From the NCBI GenBank assembly GCA_037962975.1, contig CM075669.1, positions 84,674,001-84,738,000 on the forward strand: a stretch of DNA of 64,000 nt. The letters are read 5' to 3'. The stretch's first letter is position 1. Each line of letters opens with the position of its first letter. Shown in pieces: positions 45,314 to 58,141 of this stretch. A model generated the notes under the pieces. It did not search any database. It was not told the origin of the DNA and was given only the letters and a program-made list of their open reading frames with translations. The stretch is from Clitoria ternatea (taxonomy: Eukaryota > Streptophyta > Magnoliopsida > Fabales > Fabaceae). The position numbers and the translations under genes were made by a program.

Positions 45314-46215
45314 ATCCTGATAATCCTAAAGAAATGCTCAAAGTAGTGACAAACCTACAAGATGAAGGGAGAACAAAGTGAGTCGATAAAAAAATGAAGA
45401 AAGAAAACAAAGGCAAAAGAAGGAAAGACATGAGATTTGCTATCGGGGTCAAATACTAACCTCTTTACCTTTGTGAAAATAAAAGAAAAGATAGCATACA
45501 AGAACAAATGTGAAAATACCTCAAGAAGGCACAAAGTAACAAATGGAATCCCTCATGTATCCTAGAGATGGTATGAGTGACATGATGCTCAATATGGATG
45601 ATAACATGTAATGGCATTTAAACTAGGAACTAGAACATGCATGGAATACAAAGATGATACTAGCTCCCAATATAATCATATATGAAAATGAATAGTAAAG
45701 ACATTATCAAATATATGATATGGGTGTAAACAGGAAAGGTTAGGAAATGAAACAAAAGGTAAACCTATGAAAATCCTAGATACAAGTAAAATAACAAAAG
45801 ATAAAACATGAAGAAAGGTTAACTCAAAAGAATAAAGACACAACTCTATCCTAAAAGAACTTATAGTAACTATATAGATACTATATGTAATCCTAAAGAA
45901 ACTATGCATTCATAAAGTTCCATTCATCCCATAGAGAATATGAGAGCGTGGAATACAAAACTCTAAAAGATTGAACACTTCAATGGGCAAAGAAAGAGAA
46001 AGACCCATTAAGCACAAAGAGGTACTAGAAGTGTATTTGTCATGAAGCATATAGAAGGGTTGGTGAAGGAGCAAGTCTCTCTTCATATGAAGTTTGGAGG
46101 CAAGGAGAAAAGAATGCCTCATGGAGTCATCTAGAGTGAGAACTTCTTTACCCTTTTCTTTTATGGATTTTCTATGAGATGGTGGGGGTGGAAGGCCCAA
46201 CCTCCCTATCCCTCT
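45314..46215 (-). other. Decayed interior of the truncated chromovirus
   Basis: Purine-rich on the plus strand, with only short ORFs. The 45910-46200 minus ORF (96 codons) holds possible remains of the protease-RT linker. RT motifs were looked for and not found. Confidence 0.4.
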
Positions 46216-46560
46216 TCATCTTAATCTAAAGTTAGTCTTCCATGACTTGCTTGGGAGACAAGGGATGTAAGACAAACTTTTTATTGTTATGCAAAAATAT
46301 GAGGGTGTTAGTGAAACCCTCATTGGTGACTTTTTATCATATTGCCACAATCTACCCAGTAGAATGTGTATGGCTTCCATAGGAACAACATCACACCAAA
46401 CTTTATCATGGTATAATCCTATGGAAATAATAAGATTTACTTGTTTGTTTACTAACATCTCACCCTTTCCATTAAGCCATTGTAATTTGTGAGGTCTAGA
46501 GTGATCAATTAGTTCATAACCACCTTTATCATGGTATTCTCCTTATTTGTTTTGTTTCTT
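46216..46560 (-). pseudogene. Retroviral-type protease relic of a chromovirus
   Basis: Minus strand, from about 46510: HKLQWLNGKGEMLVNKQVNL, then VWCDVVPMEAIHILLGRLWQ and YDK. The C-D-V-x-P-M-x-A-x-H-I-L-L-G-R-P-W-Q block is the C-terminal half of chromovirus proteases, with Pro replaced by Leu here. The catalytic N-terminal half is missing. The ORF goes on to 46216 without RT. Downstream, 45910-46200 has IEVFNLLEF, like the linker before RT. Confidence 0.7.
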
Positions 46561-46579
46561 GTTTACATGAAAAAATCCA

Positions 46580-46583
<4 letters not shown>

Positions 46584-46612
<29 letters not shown>
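46584..46612. repeat. (TA)n microsatellite
   Basis: About 14 TA units. Confidence 0.95.
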
Positions 46613-46615
<3 letters not shown>

Positions 46616-47821
46616 TGCCCTATTATTGATTTTTAGGATTTCTATAAGTAATAAATAATTACATCATCCTTGTCCAATATTTCATGACATGTTATGAATA
46701 ATTTCCTTGCATATTATTCAATAAGTTGGTTGTGAAGATCGAATTGTATATGAATTGTGATAGACTGACTATCCCTGGTGAGATTCTGAGCTTCATTAGA
46801 TGGACTACATTATGTCATCTTTCTTCTTTCTTGATTGACCCTTATTATTAGTACTTTAGAACTTAACTCATTTCTTCTTGATCTATTATGTTCCATGTAC
46901 ATGTTTTGATATAATTAAGGCCACTTTTGTTTTCTCTACCTACTAGCCATATACCCTACTTGGTACATTTTCCCTTGTTAACTACTTTGAGCCTATGAAT
47001 ATCAATTTCTTGATTTAGCCACATAATTAGCCAATAACCAATAAAAAACCATAACTACCCTTGCTTAGGAATTGATTAATAGTTTTAGAATTGTTGTGGA
47101 TAAAGGTTCTTAATGATTGTGGAAGCACACCCAAGTATGTGTGTTGTTTGGTCTCTCCTAGTGAACTTGTTTCATTGTTCAAAGAGAAAAAAAAGTAAAG
47201 AAAGAGGCATAAAAAGAAAAAGATGGAAATGTTTAAAATAAAAAGAACAAAGTGATGAATATATATATATATCAATATAATCAAAAGGATTTACTCTCGT
47301 ATTTTGTCCTCTACCATGTTTCATTTTGTTGAGTATTAGGTTTAAAAATGTATTTCCACAATCATTGGCTCTCATTCTCCATTGCTTTTTTTCATCCCTA
47401 AGCTTAGTCACACTATTTCATGTAATCCACCCTATCACCCTAGCCACATTGCAACCTCAATAAAGTCCTTTTGATCTTTGCATGTATATATGTTCAAGTA
47501 TGGAAATTAGAAATGTGTTAATCCTATGGAACTGCTAACTTATTTGGGTGATTTTTAAGAGTATACGTAAGCCTAAAAAATTGATATACAGAGAGTGTTA
47601 AGAGAATATCTATCATCTTTTATTCACACAAAATTTGTGTAGTTGGTAGGTAATGTATTTTATTCCCACTTATCATGACTTCTTAATATAAAGGATGATG
47701 TATATTACTTATTATTTTAGATTCTAAGAATTCGCTAGAAGGGGAGCAAAAACATTTCTTTTCCTTATTTTAGTTTTTCTAGTTTTTCCTTGGAGTGCAA
47801 AAGCTTAAGTATAAAGGAATT
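46613..47821 (+). other. Athila-type 3' untranslated region, plus strand
   Basis: Phrases such as TTTGAGCCTATGAATATC (46988), GATTTAGCCACATAATTAGCC (split: GATTTAGCCACA, TAATTAGCC; 47014) and CTAGCCACATTGCAACCTC (47440) are usual in the 3' untranslated region of Athila elements. It ends with CTTGGAGTGCAAAAGCTTAA and a TAAAGGAAT purine tract before an LTR start at 47822. No ORF of note. Confidence 0.55.
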
Positions 47822-48340
47822 TGATGAACCAACTTTAATATTATAGTTTTACACTCGAGATTTATTATATTTAATGTGTTATGATAATCTTATAATTAAG
47901 CTTTATGTTATTTAGTTCAATTGAAGTATTATGAATATATTTTCAAATTTTTGTATTTTTAATGTATCTTGAGTGTCTTTGTTTGTTTAGGTCATAACTT
48001 AGGCTTTAGTGATCAAATTAGGCTGATCTTGGAGTCCAAGGAAAGCAAAAAAATAGGTCCATATTATGATGATAAAATTTGATAGTCTAGTATCTGAAAA
48101 TAATGAAGAAATATAGCTTGAACAAATCAATTCATATCTGTCCCACCAGTATTGACATAGTTCACTAATTTATACATATCTCAAGCTATAGATGTTCAAG
48201 ACATGATATTTATGCCAAATTCTCAGTAAGACAAATATCTATAAGTTTCATGTTGAAGGTTTGGTGCAATTATGACATCTAGAGAGTCAGATTTGGCGTA
48301 TAAGATGGAATATGTGAAGAGGAGGATAAATTTCAACACC
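47822..48340 (+). repeat. Athila-type LTR start, truncated
   Basis: Starts TGATGAACC after the purine tract. GACATGATATTTATGCC and CATCTAGAGAGTCAGATTTGG are phrases in the style of Athila U3. After about 520 bases the sequence changes to a piece of a minus-strand LTR; the edge is approximate. Confidence 0.5.
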
Positions 48341-48531
48341 TGCCATTATTTTCCTAACCATAAGCCCACCAAGATTATCCTACAAAACTAACAACACAGT
48401 AGCAAAACTAACAACACAGTAGCAACATAGTAGCAAAGGCGAGAAGGAACAAGATAAATAAGGGATTTAGGGGATTACTATGCAAAATAACCTAAAAATG
48501 CTTAACAAATGAATCACAAATTGATCTGTTT
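48341..48531 (-). repeat. Start of a minus-strand Athila LTR, split by the Tekay solo LTR
   Basis: With 61916-61928 it forms a continuous LTR start on the minus strand (TGATGTGTCTCTAAAACA then GATCAATTTGTGATTC). The bases TGTTT at 48527-48531 are repeated at 61911-61915, the duplication made by the inserted LTR. A 20-base phrase around ACAACACAGTAGC is tandemly repeated at about 48393-48440. Confidence 0.6.
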
Positions 48532-49837
48532 GGTAACATCCCAGATTTTTTAGCAAAGGCCTGTAGGTCAAAGAGGTATAGAATGAGGTTGTATTATGGT
48601 TGTTTGTTTGTATGTGTGGGCTTTAGCCAAAGTTTATGTGAAGTGTGTGAGGGCCATAAGGCTCGAATATGCATGGATTGGTATCAAATATTTATAAAAT
48701 TGGGTAATAACAATTTATAAAATATTATTAGAAACTTCTCAAATGAATAAGTAGAGGTAGGAAATATAGAAAATATTATAATATTTTGAAACCGATTCAG
48801 TAAATTATATTATCGATCAGGATGTGCTCTTGATAGTTTGGTATAGGATCCAGAGATTACCATCTGAAGCTCTTGATGAGCGATGGAATGAGGATTGATG
48901 GTGGACTTTGTAAGCTTTTGTGTATGTGATTATATCTGTTAAGAAAATGAAAACGAATTTGATTTCTGCCAATAACCTTGTGTATGCGCACTTCTCCAAT
49001 TCTGATCAAGCAAATGCCACAAGTGTCAGATCCGAGTCATTCCGGTCCCAAAGTGATAAAAGCATACAACATTTCTCGTGAAGGACCCGAGATCCAATTC
49101 CAAATACTCAGGTCCCTAAATTAAAGATTAAGAGTCTAGGCCTAATGAATTGTGTTACCGTTGTGCACCCTTCAGTATTTCTAGCATATTCCTCTACGAT
49201 TATTGGAATCAAGTGGTTATTTTCCCCAATTTTTTGTATCAAAATCCTTTACAATGTTTATGTCGATCATAAAGCCCATTTCCAAACTCATTTGGCCTAG
49301 TTCGTAAAACAAGTCATTTACTTATTGTTTCTTCAGTTTAATCGTGCACCTATCAGTATTTCAGTCATAATTCCTTCGTCTGTTATCGAAATCGAGTGAT
49401 TCTTTTTTGTTAATTTCTTAAACAATTATCTAGAACTCTTATGAAGACCTTAAAAATTAATTCCTATCCGTTTAGTCCCAGTTTTTATTTTAAGAAGGCT
49501 ACACCTGATTTATGTTCAGATTCACGTAGTTTTTGTATTTTGGCCATTACTCCCACTCTCGATGTTGGAATTCGATTTTCTTTAGCTCGTTGGAAAGGGA
49601 AAAAAAGATCTACAACTTTCATGCTCATCGGAATAAGAATCCATTTTCATGACAATGTTTGTGTGAAAATTGGTCACCATGCATGCCACCTTGCACCACA
49701 CTTAGACATCTCGCCACCCATGGAGCTACCACCTGCCCCGCCACATGTCACTGCTTGATCTCTCCCTTGGCCACTAAGCTACCTTTCTTGGCCACTAAGT
49801 TTCCTTGCTTGGCCACCAAGTTTTTACATCCTCCACC

Positions 49838-49845
49838 TATAAATA
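49838..49845 (+). promoter_or_regulatory. TATA box of the Tekay-like solo LTR
   Basis: TATAAATA in CCACCTATAAATAAAACC, followed by pyrimidine-rich DNA (49860-50000), the usual promoter layout of Tekay LTRs. ORFs at 49441-50177 in this stretch are by-products of CCACC-rich DNA. Confidence 0.7.
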
Positions 49846-51511
49846 AAACCACTTACACCACCTCCTTGCTTTTGGTTTCCCCTTCATCTGTCCCCCTCTC
49901 CCTCTCAGCCAGCTCTCTTCTTTTTCTCTTTTTTTTACACACCATCACCAAAGGCCTCCCTCTCCCCTCCAAGGCCACTGTTGAGCCACCACTCATCACC
50001 ATCAAAAGCTCCTTTTATTTTCCCCTTCACCGTGTACCACCACATCTTTTGCCACCACCCACCACATCTTTTGCCACCACCCGAGACCACCTCTTCCTTT
50101 TATCGCCAAATGGCCTTCACTATAAACACCTTAATCCTTTCCTTTTTCTCCTCCACCATATAATCCACCCCCTCTAACACCACCGAACCATTGTATGACC
50201 ATCACCTGTATCTTCTCCATATTTCTCTTCCTTAACCCGAGACACCACCATCCTCAAAGGTGGGATTTTTCCTCATCTTCAAGACCTAGGGCACTGTCAT
50301 CAACCTCTCTGGATCCCTTAAAACTAGTTGCATGGATAAAAAGCAAGGAAAAGTATCATTATCTCTATTTTCCCTCTCCAAACCTAAGAGCTTCTCGTAG
50401 GGTAAAGGGGGATTCTTCCCCATTAAACCTTGTTTCCTTACATGCATATGTGTTTGATGATGATCTATGGTCTTTTGGGTACTTGCACGTTGATTATTGA
50501 CAGGGCTCCACAAGCGCACGGGTTATGTCGAGTAATATAAAAGATTATCGTATCCACGGGGACTGTTTTCAAAGTACCAGCATATTGAAATTTAATTATC
50601 CACACAATTAATTTTCAATGTTTTTGTAAAATAAAACACAGAATAAAAATAAATACATAAACAAAATTTACTAGACACTTAAAAATTAGAATTGAGAGTA
50701 TCATAGGATTCCAGGGGATCAAGACTCTATTTTATGTTAATGAATCAACTTTTCATAAATAAGAATCAACCTAAGTTTTCCAAGACAGATTTTCCTTAAG
50801 CTGATTAATATGTTCCTTTCTTGATCCTATTAATGTTCCTAACCTATAGAGAACCACATTCAATCCCTAAGAAAGGCCCATTATCGTTTTGTGAAAATCC
50901 CTTATTTATTCTCCAAAAGATTTTTGATTACTTTCACGGTTTTACCGTGGTCACAAAAAGTATTTCAAAATCTTAGGCTTAGTTCAAAAGCTTTCTAGTA
51001 ACAATAAATCTTTTGATTTTATTAATTACCCAAACTTACTAATATACCCACAAGTATCAGTTATATCACTTAGGTTCTTGTTAGGAATCACTAAGAGCAT
51101 TGAGCATATTTTGAACTAAATGGAAAACATAAATTTATTTAATTCAAAGTCAAAATAATATTAACATAAAATATTATCATACCCCCATCATCCCAAGATA
51201 ATTAATTTAGTTACTCATGAAATAATTCAAATTCATACACATAATGGAAGGACAATAAAACATGCAACACATGGTAAAAATAAAGACTTACGGGTTTCTC
51301 CAAAAGCCCAAAAATACTTTCACCATTGTATTTCCTTGTTGCAATATTCTTCCACCATATACAAATTGGAACACTTAATTTCACAATCCTTACAACTCTA
51401 TATACAAAGAAATGAAAGAAAGAAAAGAATGAGAGAAATAGAAAGGAAAAGAAAGAAAGAAATAGAGCAAAGGTTGCCTTCGATGGATCCTCAATGCTTG
51501 CAATTAACTCC

Positions 51512-51519
51512 TATTTATA
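51512..51519 (-). promoter_or_regulatory. TATA box of Athila element 3 LTR
   Basis: TATAAATA on the minus strand, in GCTATAAATAGGAG, about 810 bases from the LTR start. Confidence 0.65.
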
Positions 51520-51718
51520 GCATATCAAAAGCAAAGCTTTCCATTAAAAATTGTCCACTGATCCATAAATCAAATAATGGATGTCTCCTTAGTGCTCCTT
51601 GATTTAGGCAATGGATGTCTTGTTCCATGTTTCATATAGTGCTTGTCTGGTGCCTTCCGTGTTTCATGCAACCTGTTTCTTTCTAATTCAAATTTCAATT
51701 TCAAATTTCAAGTTTTAA

Positions 51719-52015
51719 CTAAATGAATCTATTCATTAATAGATTCATTTAGTGTATTTTGACAATTGAAAGCATATGAATAGATTCAGGCACACTTTGA
51801 ATAGATTCAAGGCTTTAGAATTGAAGTTTTTGGACCCCTGGGCACGCATGAATCAATTCAGGAGCTTTAAAATGTCATCCTGGGCCAAAAAATTACGCAT
51901 CAATCGATTCAGGGTGCAATGAATCGATTCAAACACTGAAAATTCATGTTTTTGGGCAATTTTACATGCATGAATCGATTCAGACACTCCCCGAATCGAT
52001 TCATGGTGCTGTTAT
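51719..52015. repeat. TGAATCGATTCA palindrome cluster in LTR U3
   Basis: Copies or near-copies of the 12-base palindrome at about 51724, 51739, 51778, 51799, 51850, 51899, 51919, 51971 and 51992; some have lost the CG (TGAATAGATTCA, TGAATCAATTCA). Spacing is irregular, often 20-50 bases. The same palindrome recurs in the copia LTR at 62700-62880. Confidence 0.9.
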
Positions 52016-52329
52016 GCCATTTCTTGGTGCTTTTTGGTCCCTTTTTGGCATGAATTTGTTTATGGCTTCCTCTTTTAATCCTTGGGCACTTTAATCATCG
52101 TTTTGGGTTGGAAATCTTGAGTTCTTGGATCCATTTTCCTTTTTCATACATTCATTACAAAAATGGATTCTCAATAGTTCCAAATTTATTAAATTCTGTA
52201 ATATGAAAGTACCTGAGCAAAATACAGTGGAAAGAAAGCAGAAATCATGAAAATTAGGAAAATACGGTGGAAATGGTTTAAAATTCTAATTGAATTAAAT
52301 CAAATTTATTGTGTCTAAAACACTTATCA

Positions 52330-52345
52330 AAATACCCCAAACCAA
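52330..52345 (-). promoter_or_regulatory. Polypurine tract of Athila element 3
   Basis: GGTTTGGGGTATTT on the minus strand directly before the LTR start, preceded by CTTGAGGACAAGTAAAG. Confidence 0.7.
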
Positions 52346-53641
52346 ACCTTTACTTGTCCTCAAGAAATTACCATATTCACAAGATAAGATACCAAAATCA
52401 TTTAGCTTAGTAAATTCGGGAACCCAAAACAATGAAATAGATTTATTCAAATGCCAAAAATTAACTTTTTTGTGTGATTCAATTTTTAATGGAAGACATG
52501 AGGCACTCTTCTCACAATTTCACTCTAAGTGTTTCATGGTTTGTGTATCACTCAAATCATCATAGTCAAAAACATTACCATAAGCTTGTTAATTAACCAG
52601 AAACTCCACAGTTTAGATAGAAAGCATGTCAAAGTCTTAAGGTCTTTTAAAGGTTGTAACATGGCCATAGGTTGTATTATCAAGGTAGGAATTTCAAGAA
52701 AAATGGAATACAAAAGGGCTTAAACAATCATGAATGATTCAAATTAAAATTCAGAAACTAACAGAGCAAATTTTTGAACTTTTAATGACTTTTTGTAATT
52801 CATTCAATATCATCCTTTTGATCTTCTTTTCTTTTTCTTGCTCTTGTTTGCATGCCATACATATTTTTATTAAGTCCTTTTTATTTCTTTGCTCCACTAA
52901 ATTTCCAACATTTTCACCATTAAGAGAACATTAGTCAATGAAAGGTTTCAAAGAAAAATTTTCACTTTCAGGCTTAAAAGGGGCAACTAGGGGTCATATT
53001 TGTGCAAAAATTCTGAGGCTTAAGAATAAGACCTAATTGTGCCTTTATTATCTTGAGACATGCAATCAAAAACCATTTTGAATCAGTTAAAAAACAAGTT
53101 CTAGAATATTGATGACTATGAGATTCACTCAATCAAGAAAATACGGGTTTGAAAATTTGTGATAAATAACCCATTTAGGCTCAAGTCTCACCATGGAAAG
53201 TCTTTTCAAAGAAAATTTAAATCACATAAAGTTTGTTTAAGCATTTATTTGACATTTAAACAATTAAATTTTTGAAAAATTTTACTCCAAATTTTAAGGT
53301 CCTTAGATACTTTAGCTTTATGTTAAAAGTTAATTATCATACAATCATGGTAAATTACAAGATTACAAACAAAACAAGGAAAATCATACATACATGCATA
53401 ACAATCACACAACACAAACAAAACAGTTAAGTTTTCTTATCTACCACCCCAAACCAGAATTAACATTGTCCTCAATGTTAAAATGGATGATAAAAGGATA
53501 AGAAAACTTACCTGTAGTTACCCCAAACCAGGATTTGACATAGTTTTTTTTAACATAAAATCGAACAACAAATATAGGGTTACCTCCCTATCAGTGCTAA
53601 GTTTTAAGTCTTCAGTCAAACTTTTCACCATTTGGATTCAC
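52346..53641 (-). other. 3' untranslated region of Athila element 3
   Basis: Minus-strand phrases ATTGAGGACAATGTTAATTC and GGTTTGGGGTGGTAG (about 53478-53442) and, near 53590-53565, GATAGGGAGGTAACCC, the post-pol box. No ORF with a recognisable product; several 60-85-codon ORFs on either strand are chance. Confidence 0.6.
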
Positions 53642-53812
53642 TCATCAGGTGCGTCAAACAAGTCCAAGTCACTTGCTTGTTGTATGGGTTGACCTGTCAA
53701 GTAGTGTTTTACTCTCTATCCATTTACCTTAAATGTACGAGACTTCTCGCTCCATAACTCGACAGCTCCAAAGGGAAAGACCTTTGTTACTTTAAATGGT
53801 CCCAACCAATGT
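53642..53812 (-). pseudogene. C-terminal end of Athila pol (integrase tail)
   Basis: On the minus strand from 53812: LGPFKVTKVFPFGAVELWSE, then RTFKVNG, a stop, and RVKHYLTGQP. It aligns with WSGPFTVNEVFPHGAVELKD and FKVNGQSLKLYF of element 1 (about 3612-3730). The catalytic parts of integrase and all else upstream are missing. The stop stands where relatives have Gln. Confidence 0.82.
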
Positions 53813-53815
53813 TAT

Positions 53816-55702
53816 ATGTGAGTTTTGGGTGCTAGCTGTGAGTTATATGATAAGTACACATTCGATACTTGGAATTTTTAAGCATGATTATGAATGAGCT
53901 AAACATAAGAATATGAATTATAGGTATTATGAGATTTATTGATGTTATGTAATTGATTTAAAGGTTGGTTGTGGACCTTAGGTGCATATATAACGATGGT
54001 TAAAAATCTAACAGTATTAAAAGTTATGATGTTAAAGAGAAATGATAATGTCTATATGTTTGTCATGTAAATCAATGATTTTTGGGTTTAAGAAAATTAA
54101 AAGGACTTGATTTTGAAAATGGAATGATGATTTTCATTAAGTTAAGGAAAAAAATTAAAAGACTTTATATTTTAAAAGCTAGTGGGAAACATGAATTTTA
54201 TAGATTTTTGGAATAATAACATGCCTAAGTGATTATTTTCTAGAAAATTAAATTTTTGTACATTAGTTAAATCGATGTTTTAATTTTAGACAAGAAATTA
54301 AAAAAGAATTGCAATCGGAATTTTTAAAAAGTATATTTGATTCCAGTATGAATTTTAAAACACTAAGTACTTAAAAGATTATCTCTTTTGTCTTATAAAT
54401 TTTGAATACATAATGATCTTTTTGTATTTTTTGTTATATGTTAAAGTCATGTCCTTAAGAATAAATACTTAACATTTCAAACATGAATACCTTAGCCTCG
54501 GATGTATAAGTGTGTGTATGAGATTCGGTGAAGTCTATATGCCTTGATATGGAATTGTTGTATGCTAAAATGCTCGTGTGATAGCTTGTGTGTGCCATCA
54601 ATTATGATGTATAATTACAATGTGGTTGTGTGATGCTTGTAGTAGTCCTTGAGGGGCTTAATTGTATATGTTTTGTGTGTAACTATTAATTTTGTTGGTT
54701 GTTGGATTGTGAGACCATGAGTTCATGATATGTATGCGTATGAAATGCCTATTATTATGGCTGAATATGATTGTGAAAATGAGAAAATGGTAATGGGTAA
54801 TGTGAATTGAGAAAAAGAATGGAAGTCCTTATGGGATCAATGAACGAGAACCCGACGAGGTCGATTAAGACGTTGTGTATGATTGTGAAATGCGATGAAT
54901 TACCCTATTGATTGAATATTTCCCAGTGAAATAAAAATGATTAAATGAACATTAGATAGTAATGTCCTTAATTACGGCTTACGATATATCAATGGTTTTG
55001 AGAAGTGGAATTTTATGTATTTTGATAAAAGTAAACTATATGATTAAGAATCAATATTTTCATACACTGGGTTTAAGGAAAAAGGTATTAATTTATGTAT
55101 ATATATATATATTATTACTTTCTATTATATCTACGTATTCAAGTAATTTTAGTACTATAAAAAGTGGTAAGATAAGTGATAAAAGTGATGTGTATACATG
55201 CATCATTGCATTGGTATCGTGATATGTGGAAATCGTGGCCAATTGCATTACAGTGACAGGTACACTAGAGATCACTGAGTCGCGGTTCAACAATAAGGAA
55301 CCTTAGGTGTATCTTTAGGTCAAGCATGTAATGGCTCAGCGTAGCACCCAAATATCGGACGGTCCGTGGTAAGCTTGGGATACCTTGACTTGAACGGGTG
55401 GTTTCTATGGCCGTGTAGCGCAAGTTCTGACACTATGTATGACCACACATGATGCGTGAGGTTTGGATCCATGATTGTGTTGGACTGTGGTCTTTTACTT
55501 GATTGGTTGCTGGAACTTGAAAGGATTCCAACAACACTAGTATACCACGACATGTGCTCCTTCTAGTAAATGTACTGAGGAGATGTGGTTGCGATTGTGA
55601 TGATGATAAGATTGATAAGCCCCATTCACATGCATAAGACTTAATTGAAAAAGATAATCATAAATGGCTTAACTCATGCATAACATTCACTTCACTAATA
55701 TT
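53816..55702 (+). repeat. Tekay-like LTR, middle part
   Basis: AT-rich, ORF-poor sequence. GTAGCACCCAAATATCGGAC and GGTCCGTGGTAAGC at about 55341-55375 match 24058-24095. Continues at 60931. No gene. Confidence 0.6.
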
Positions 55703-56334
55703 CACTACTAAAAAAACTCTTGATAGCTACTAGAAATCAGCGACTGCAAGTAGCCATCACTAATTAATGACCGCATTAGTGACCGCAAAATTAAAAAAGG
55801 CCTTGAAATGGAAATTAGCTACCATATCAATGACCAACAAGAACTCCGTCGCTAAGTTTTGCAAAAAACCATTGCTAAAATTGTCGCTAAAAAGTACATC
55901 ATCACAAACACCGTTGTTGTATTCACCTTCCTCTATTTTTTTTCTTTTCCTCCAATTTTTTTGGTTAGCGCAAAACCTAGCAACAGAAGCTAGTGGTCGC
56001 TAAGCGATGGATAAAGGGGGCGTAGCTAGATTTACCTTCCTCCAAATATTTTGGTTTCCTCACAAAGTTTAGTGACGAAGACTCTACTCCATCGCTCGTT
56101 TTAAATTCCCCCCAATTTTTTTGGTTCCCTCCAATGCTAACTTTAGATCTGTTAGTGATGGATGTGTTCTTTCGTCATTGTCGTTCAGTCAATTTAGAGA
56201 CAGAGTTATGTCACCGTCGTTGATATAAGTACTATTACTCCTTATAACTTTTCGGTGACAAAATCCGTGCGTCACTAATTATGCCATGCAAGCGACAGTT
56301 GTGTGTGTAGTCGCTATGTAGTATTCATTTCAGC

Positions 56335-58141
56335 ATGTGTGTGTAGTCGCTACAGTCGTGTGTGTAGAATAGTTAGTGATGGATGAAGGAGACAGAGAGC
56401 ATTCATCGTTAAGGTTTTAATCTAATTCAACCACCCCTCTTTCCTGAATCATTTGCCCTAATTCCCTTATTTTCTCTATCTCTATTTCCCTCCCTGCGTC
56501 TTCGTCTCCCTCCCTCCCGTTATCTGCAAGCCTTTCTCCATCTCTATATCTTTGTGTCTATCTCCCTTTATGCCTCCAGTCCTTTCCCCCGAAGCTACAT
56601 CTCCAAAAACGCCTCCTCCGTCCATTCCCAACTGGTACACATACCTCTAAACTCTCTTTCTATGTCTACTAACTCATCACAATATGCTATAACGTGCCTA
56701 AATAATATGTCTTTGTTTTGATGCATATAACCTTAATAGTTACTCATTAGTCCGCCCACCATAGAGTTTTAAAAAGCCTTGAGAATTCAGTACAAATATC
56801 TATTCATGCAAACAAGTGCTTAGCTACCTAGAGAGAAAAATGTTAGTTTTAGAGGATGAGGGTACTAACCAGTTTGCCTCTGCTTCTTGCTGGTTTAGAA
56901 GTTGTATTTCTTCAACCACCGTAAAGCTTCCTAAAAATTCTTGTGAATTATCAACTAGTATAAATCCTAGGAGAATACGTGGTGGCTAGAGGGCCATATT
57001 TTTCATTTTGGGTTTGTTTTATCTTTTCTAGCTATGCTTTTCTTCTCTTTCAAAATATTGTGTCACATAGTTTCAAGGAGTGCAATTTTCCTGTTATTTT
57101 TATTAAAATAAAGTTTTTTCTCTGACCATGTTAACAATGGTGAAACAATCAAATAATTAGGATATTTTTTAAAGTGTACTAATGGGTAATAGTTTATTGT
57201 GCATCAGGATTGATTTACAAAAATGAACCTGTAGTCCTCTATACATGATGAAAATGCTTAAAAGAATCAGGATAGTGTGTAATAAACATAAGCATTTTAG
57301 TAATAGCTTAAGAGTTTTCCAAAAATTAAGGGAGAAAGGAATCATGGAAAGGTTCAGGGTTCAACTTCATTTGTTAACAAAAAAGACAACAAAATAACAT
57401 GTAACAATTAACATTCAGCTATTGCTTATTAGATTTTCTTTTACCTCAATCAATAATCTCATGTGTGATGTTCCTGACTCTTTTTTCCCTGCTTTTTCAC
57501 ATATTAGATTCTTTTTATAGATACTAGCTCTTTTAGCTCTCCTAACTAACCCGCTTTGTTAAATTTTGCATCATTTTATCTTTTGAAGTTATATTTTAAT
57601 ACTATTTTAGTAATTGTAATTTTCTTTATTAAATTTTCTCATCAACTAAAACTTCATAAACAATTAATCTTATAGTTTTCATAATATTTTCAATCATGTC
57701 ATCATAAAAAACCATATGCAATTATAGTGATCTATCATTGAGTTCTTATTCATCATTCTTGCATTTCATTTCTTAAAGAGTTCTTTATCGAATTTATGTG
57801 AAAAACTCTCCATGCTAAATAACACCGGTTTTTAGATAATTAGCTTAAAGTTAAACATATATATTCAAATCGCAGGTTTACAATCTATTCCCATAAAATT
57901 ATCAATGGAAGTGTATCGGCTAACCAATTGATAATTGTTTCATAGGAGGAAAACATTTATCATATTTGGTAGTCTTTTCCTACACGGTTACACCATAATC
58001 AAAAGTTTGTGTCATAAAGTCATTACAAATTACACTATTACCTCTCAAGTGAAATATTAGAATAGACAGTGATAGTTATGAAGCCATGAAAAGATGAGCT
58101 AGTAACTTACCCAAGTGCCACACAATTTTGCCTCCAGAATT
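56335..58141 (+). other. CACTA interior without recognised gene, left part
   Basis: 56420-56640 is CT-rich (CTCCCTCCCTGCGTCTTCGT), like a plant 5' leader, and is followed at about 56636 by AT-rich intron-like DNA. No coding domain found to 58141. Confidence 0.45.

Larger units (their letters stand above)
44500..46560 (-). mobile_element. Truncated Ty3/gypsy chromovirus, minus strand
   Basis: On the minus strand the order is a protease-like segment (46560-46216), a decayed stretch leading towards RT (46200-45910), then, after a deletion, the phrase GAGGATAAATCTTCTTGGGG and GGGGAGCATAATGA (about 45313-45275) that marks the end of pol and polypurine tract in chromoviruses, and an LTR (45278 to about 44500). 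The catalytic RT, RNase H and integrase are missing. Confidence 0.65.
50498..52329 (-). repeat. 3' LTR of Athila element 3
   Basis: On the minus strand it starts TGATAAGTGTTTTAGACAC and ends GCGCTTGTGGAGCCCTGTCA, 1832 bases. The U5 end holds GTCCCCGTGGATACGATAAT. U3 carries the TGAATCGATTCA cluster. Confidence 0.85.
50498..53815 (-). mobile_element. Athila element 3, 3' part only, minus strand
   Basis: Minus-strand order: end of pol (53812-53642), post-pol box, 3' untranslated region with two TTTGGGG phrases, polypurine tract (52345-52330), LTR (52329-50498). The LTR's right end abuts the interrupted Tekay LTR with ATTAT (50493-50497) as possible target sequence; the other edge at about 53815 cuts pol abruptly, so the 5' part was lost after insertion or by the event that made the junction. 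Confidence 0.75.

Noticed and set aside
49441..50177. ORFs of 105 and 172 codons
   Set aside because: They lie around the TATA box and leader of a Tekay-like LTR and are made of CCACC-rich DNA.
50195..50500. 101-codon ORF possibly a short host gene
   Set aside because: It lies in the 5' half of the Tekay-like solo LTR and shows no recognisable domain.
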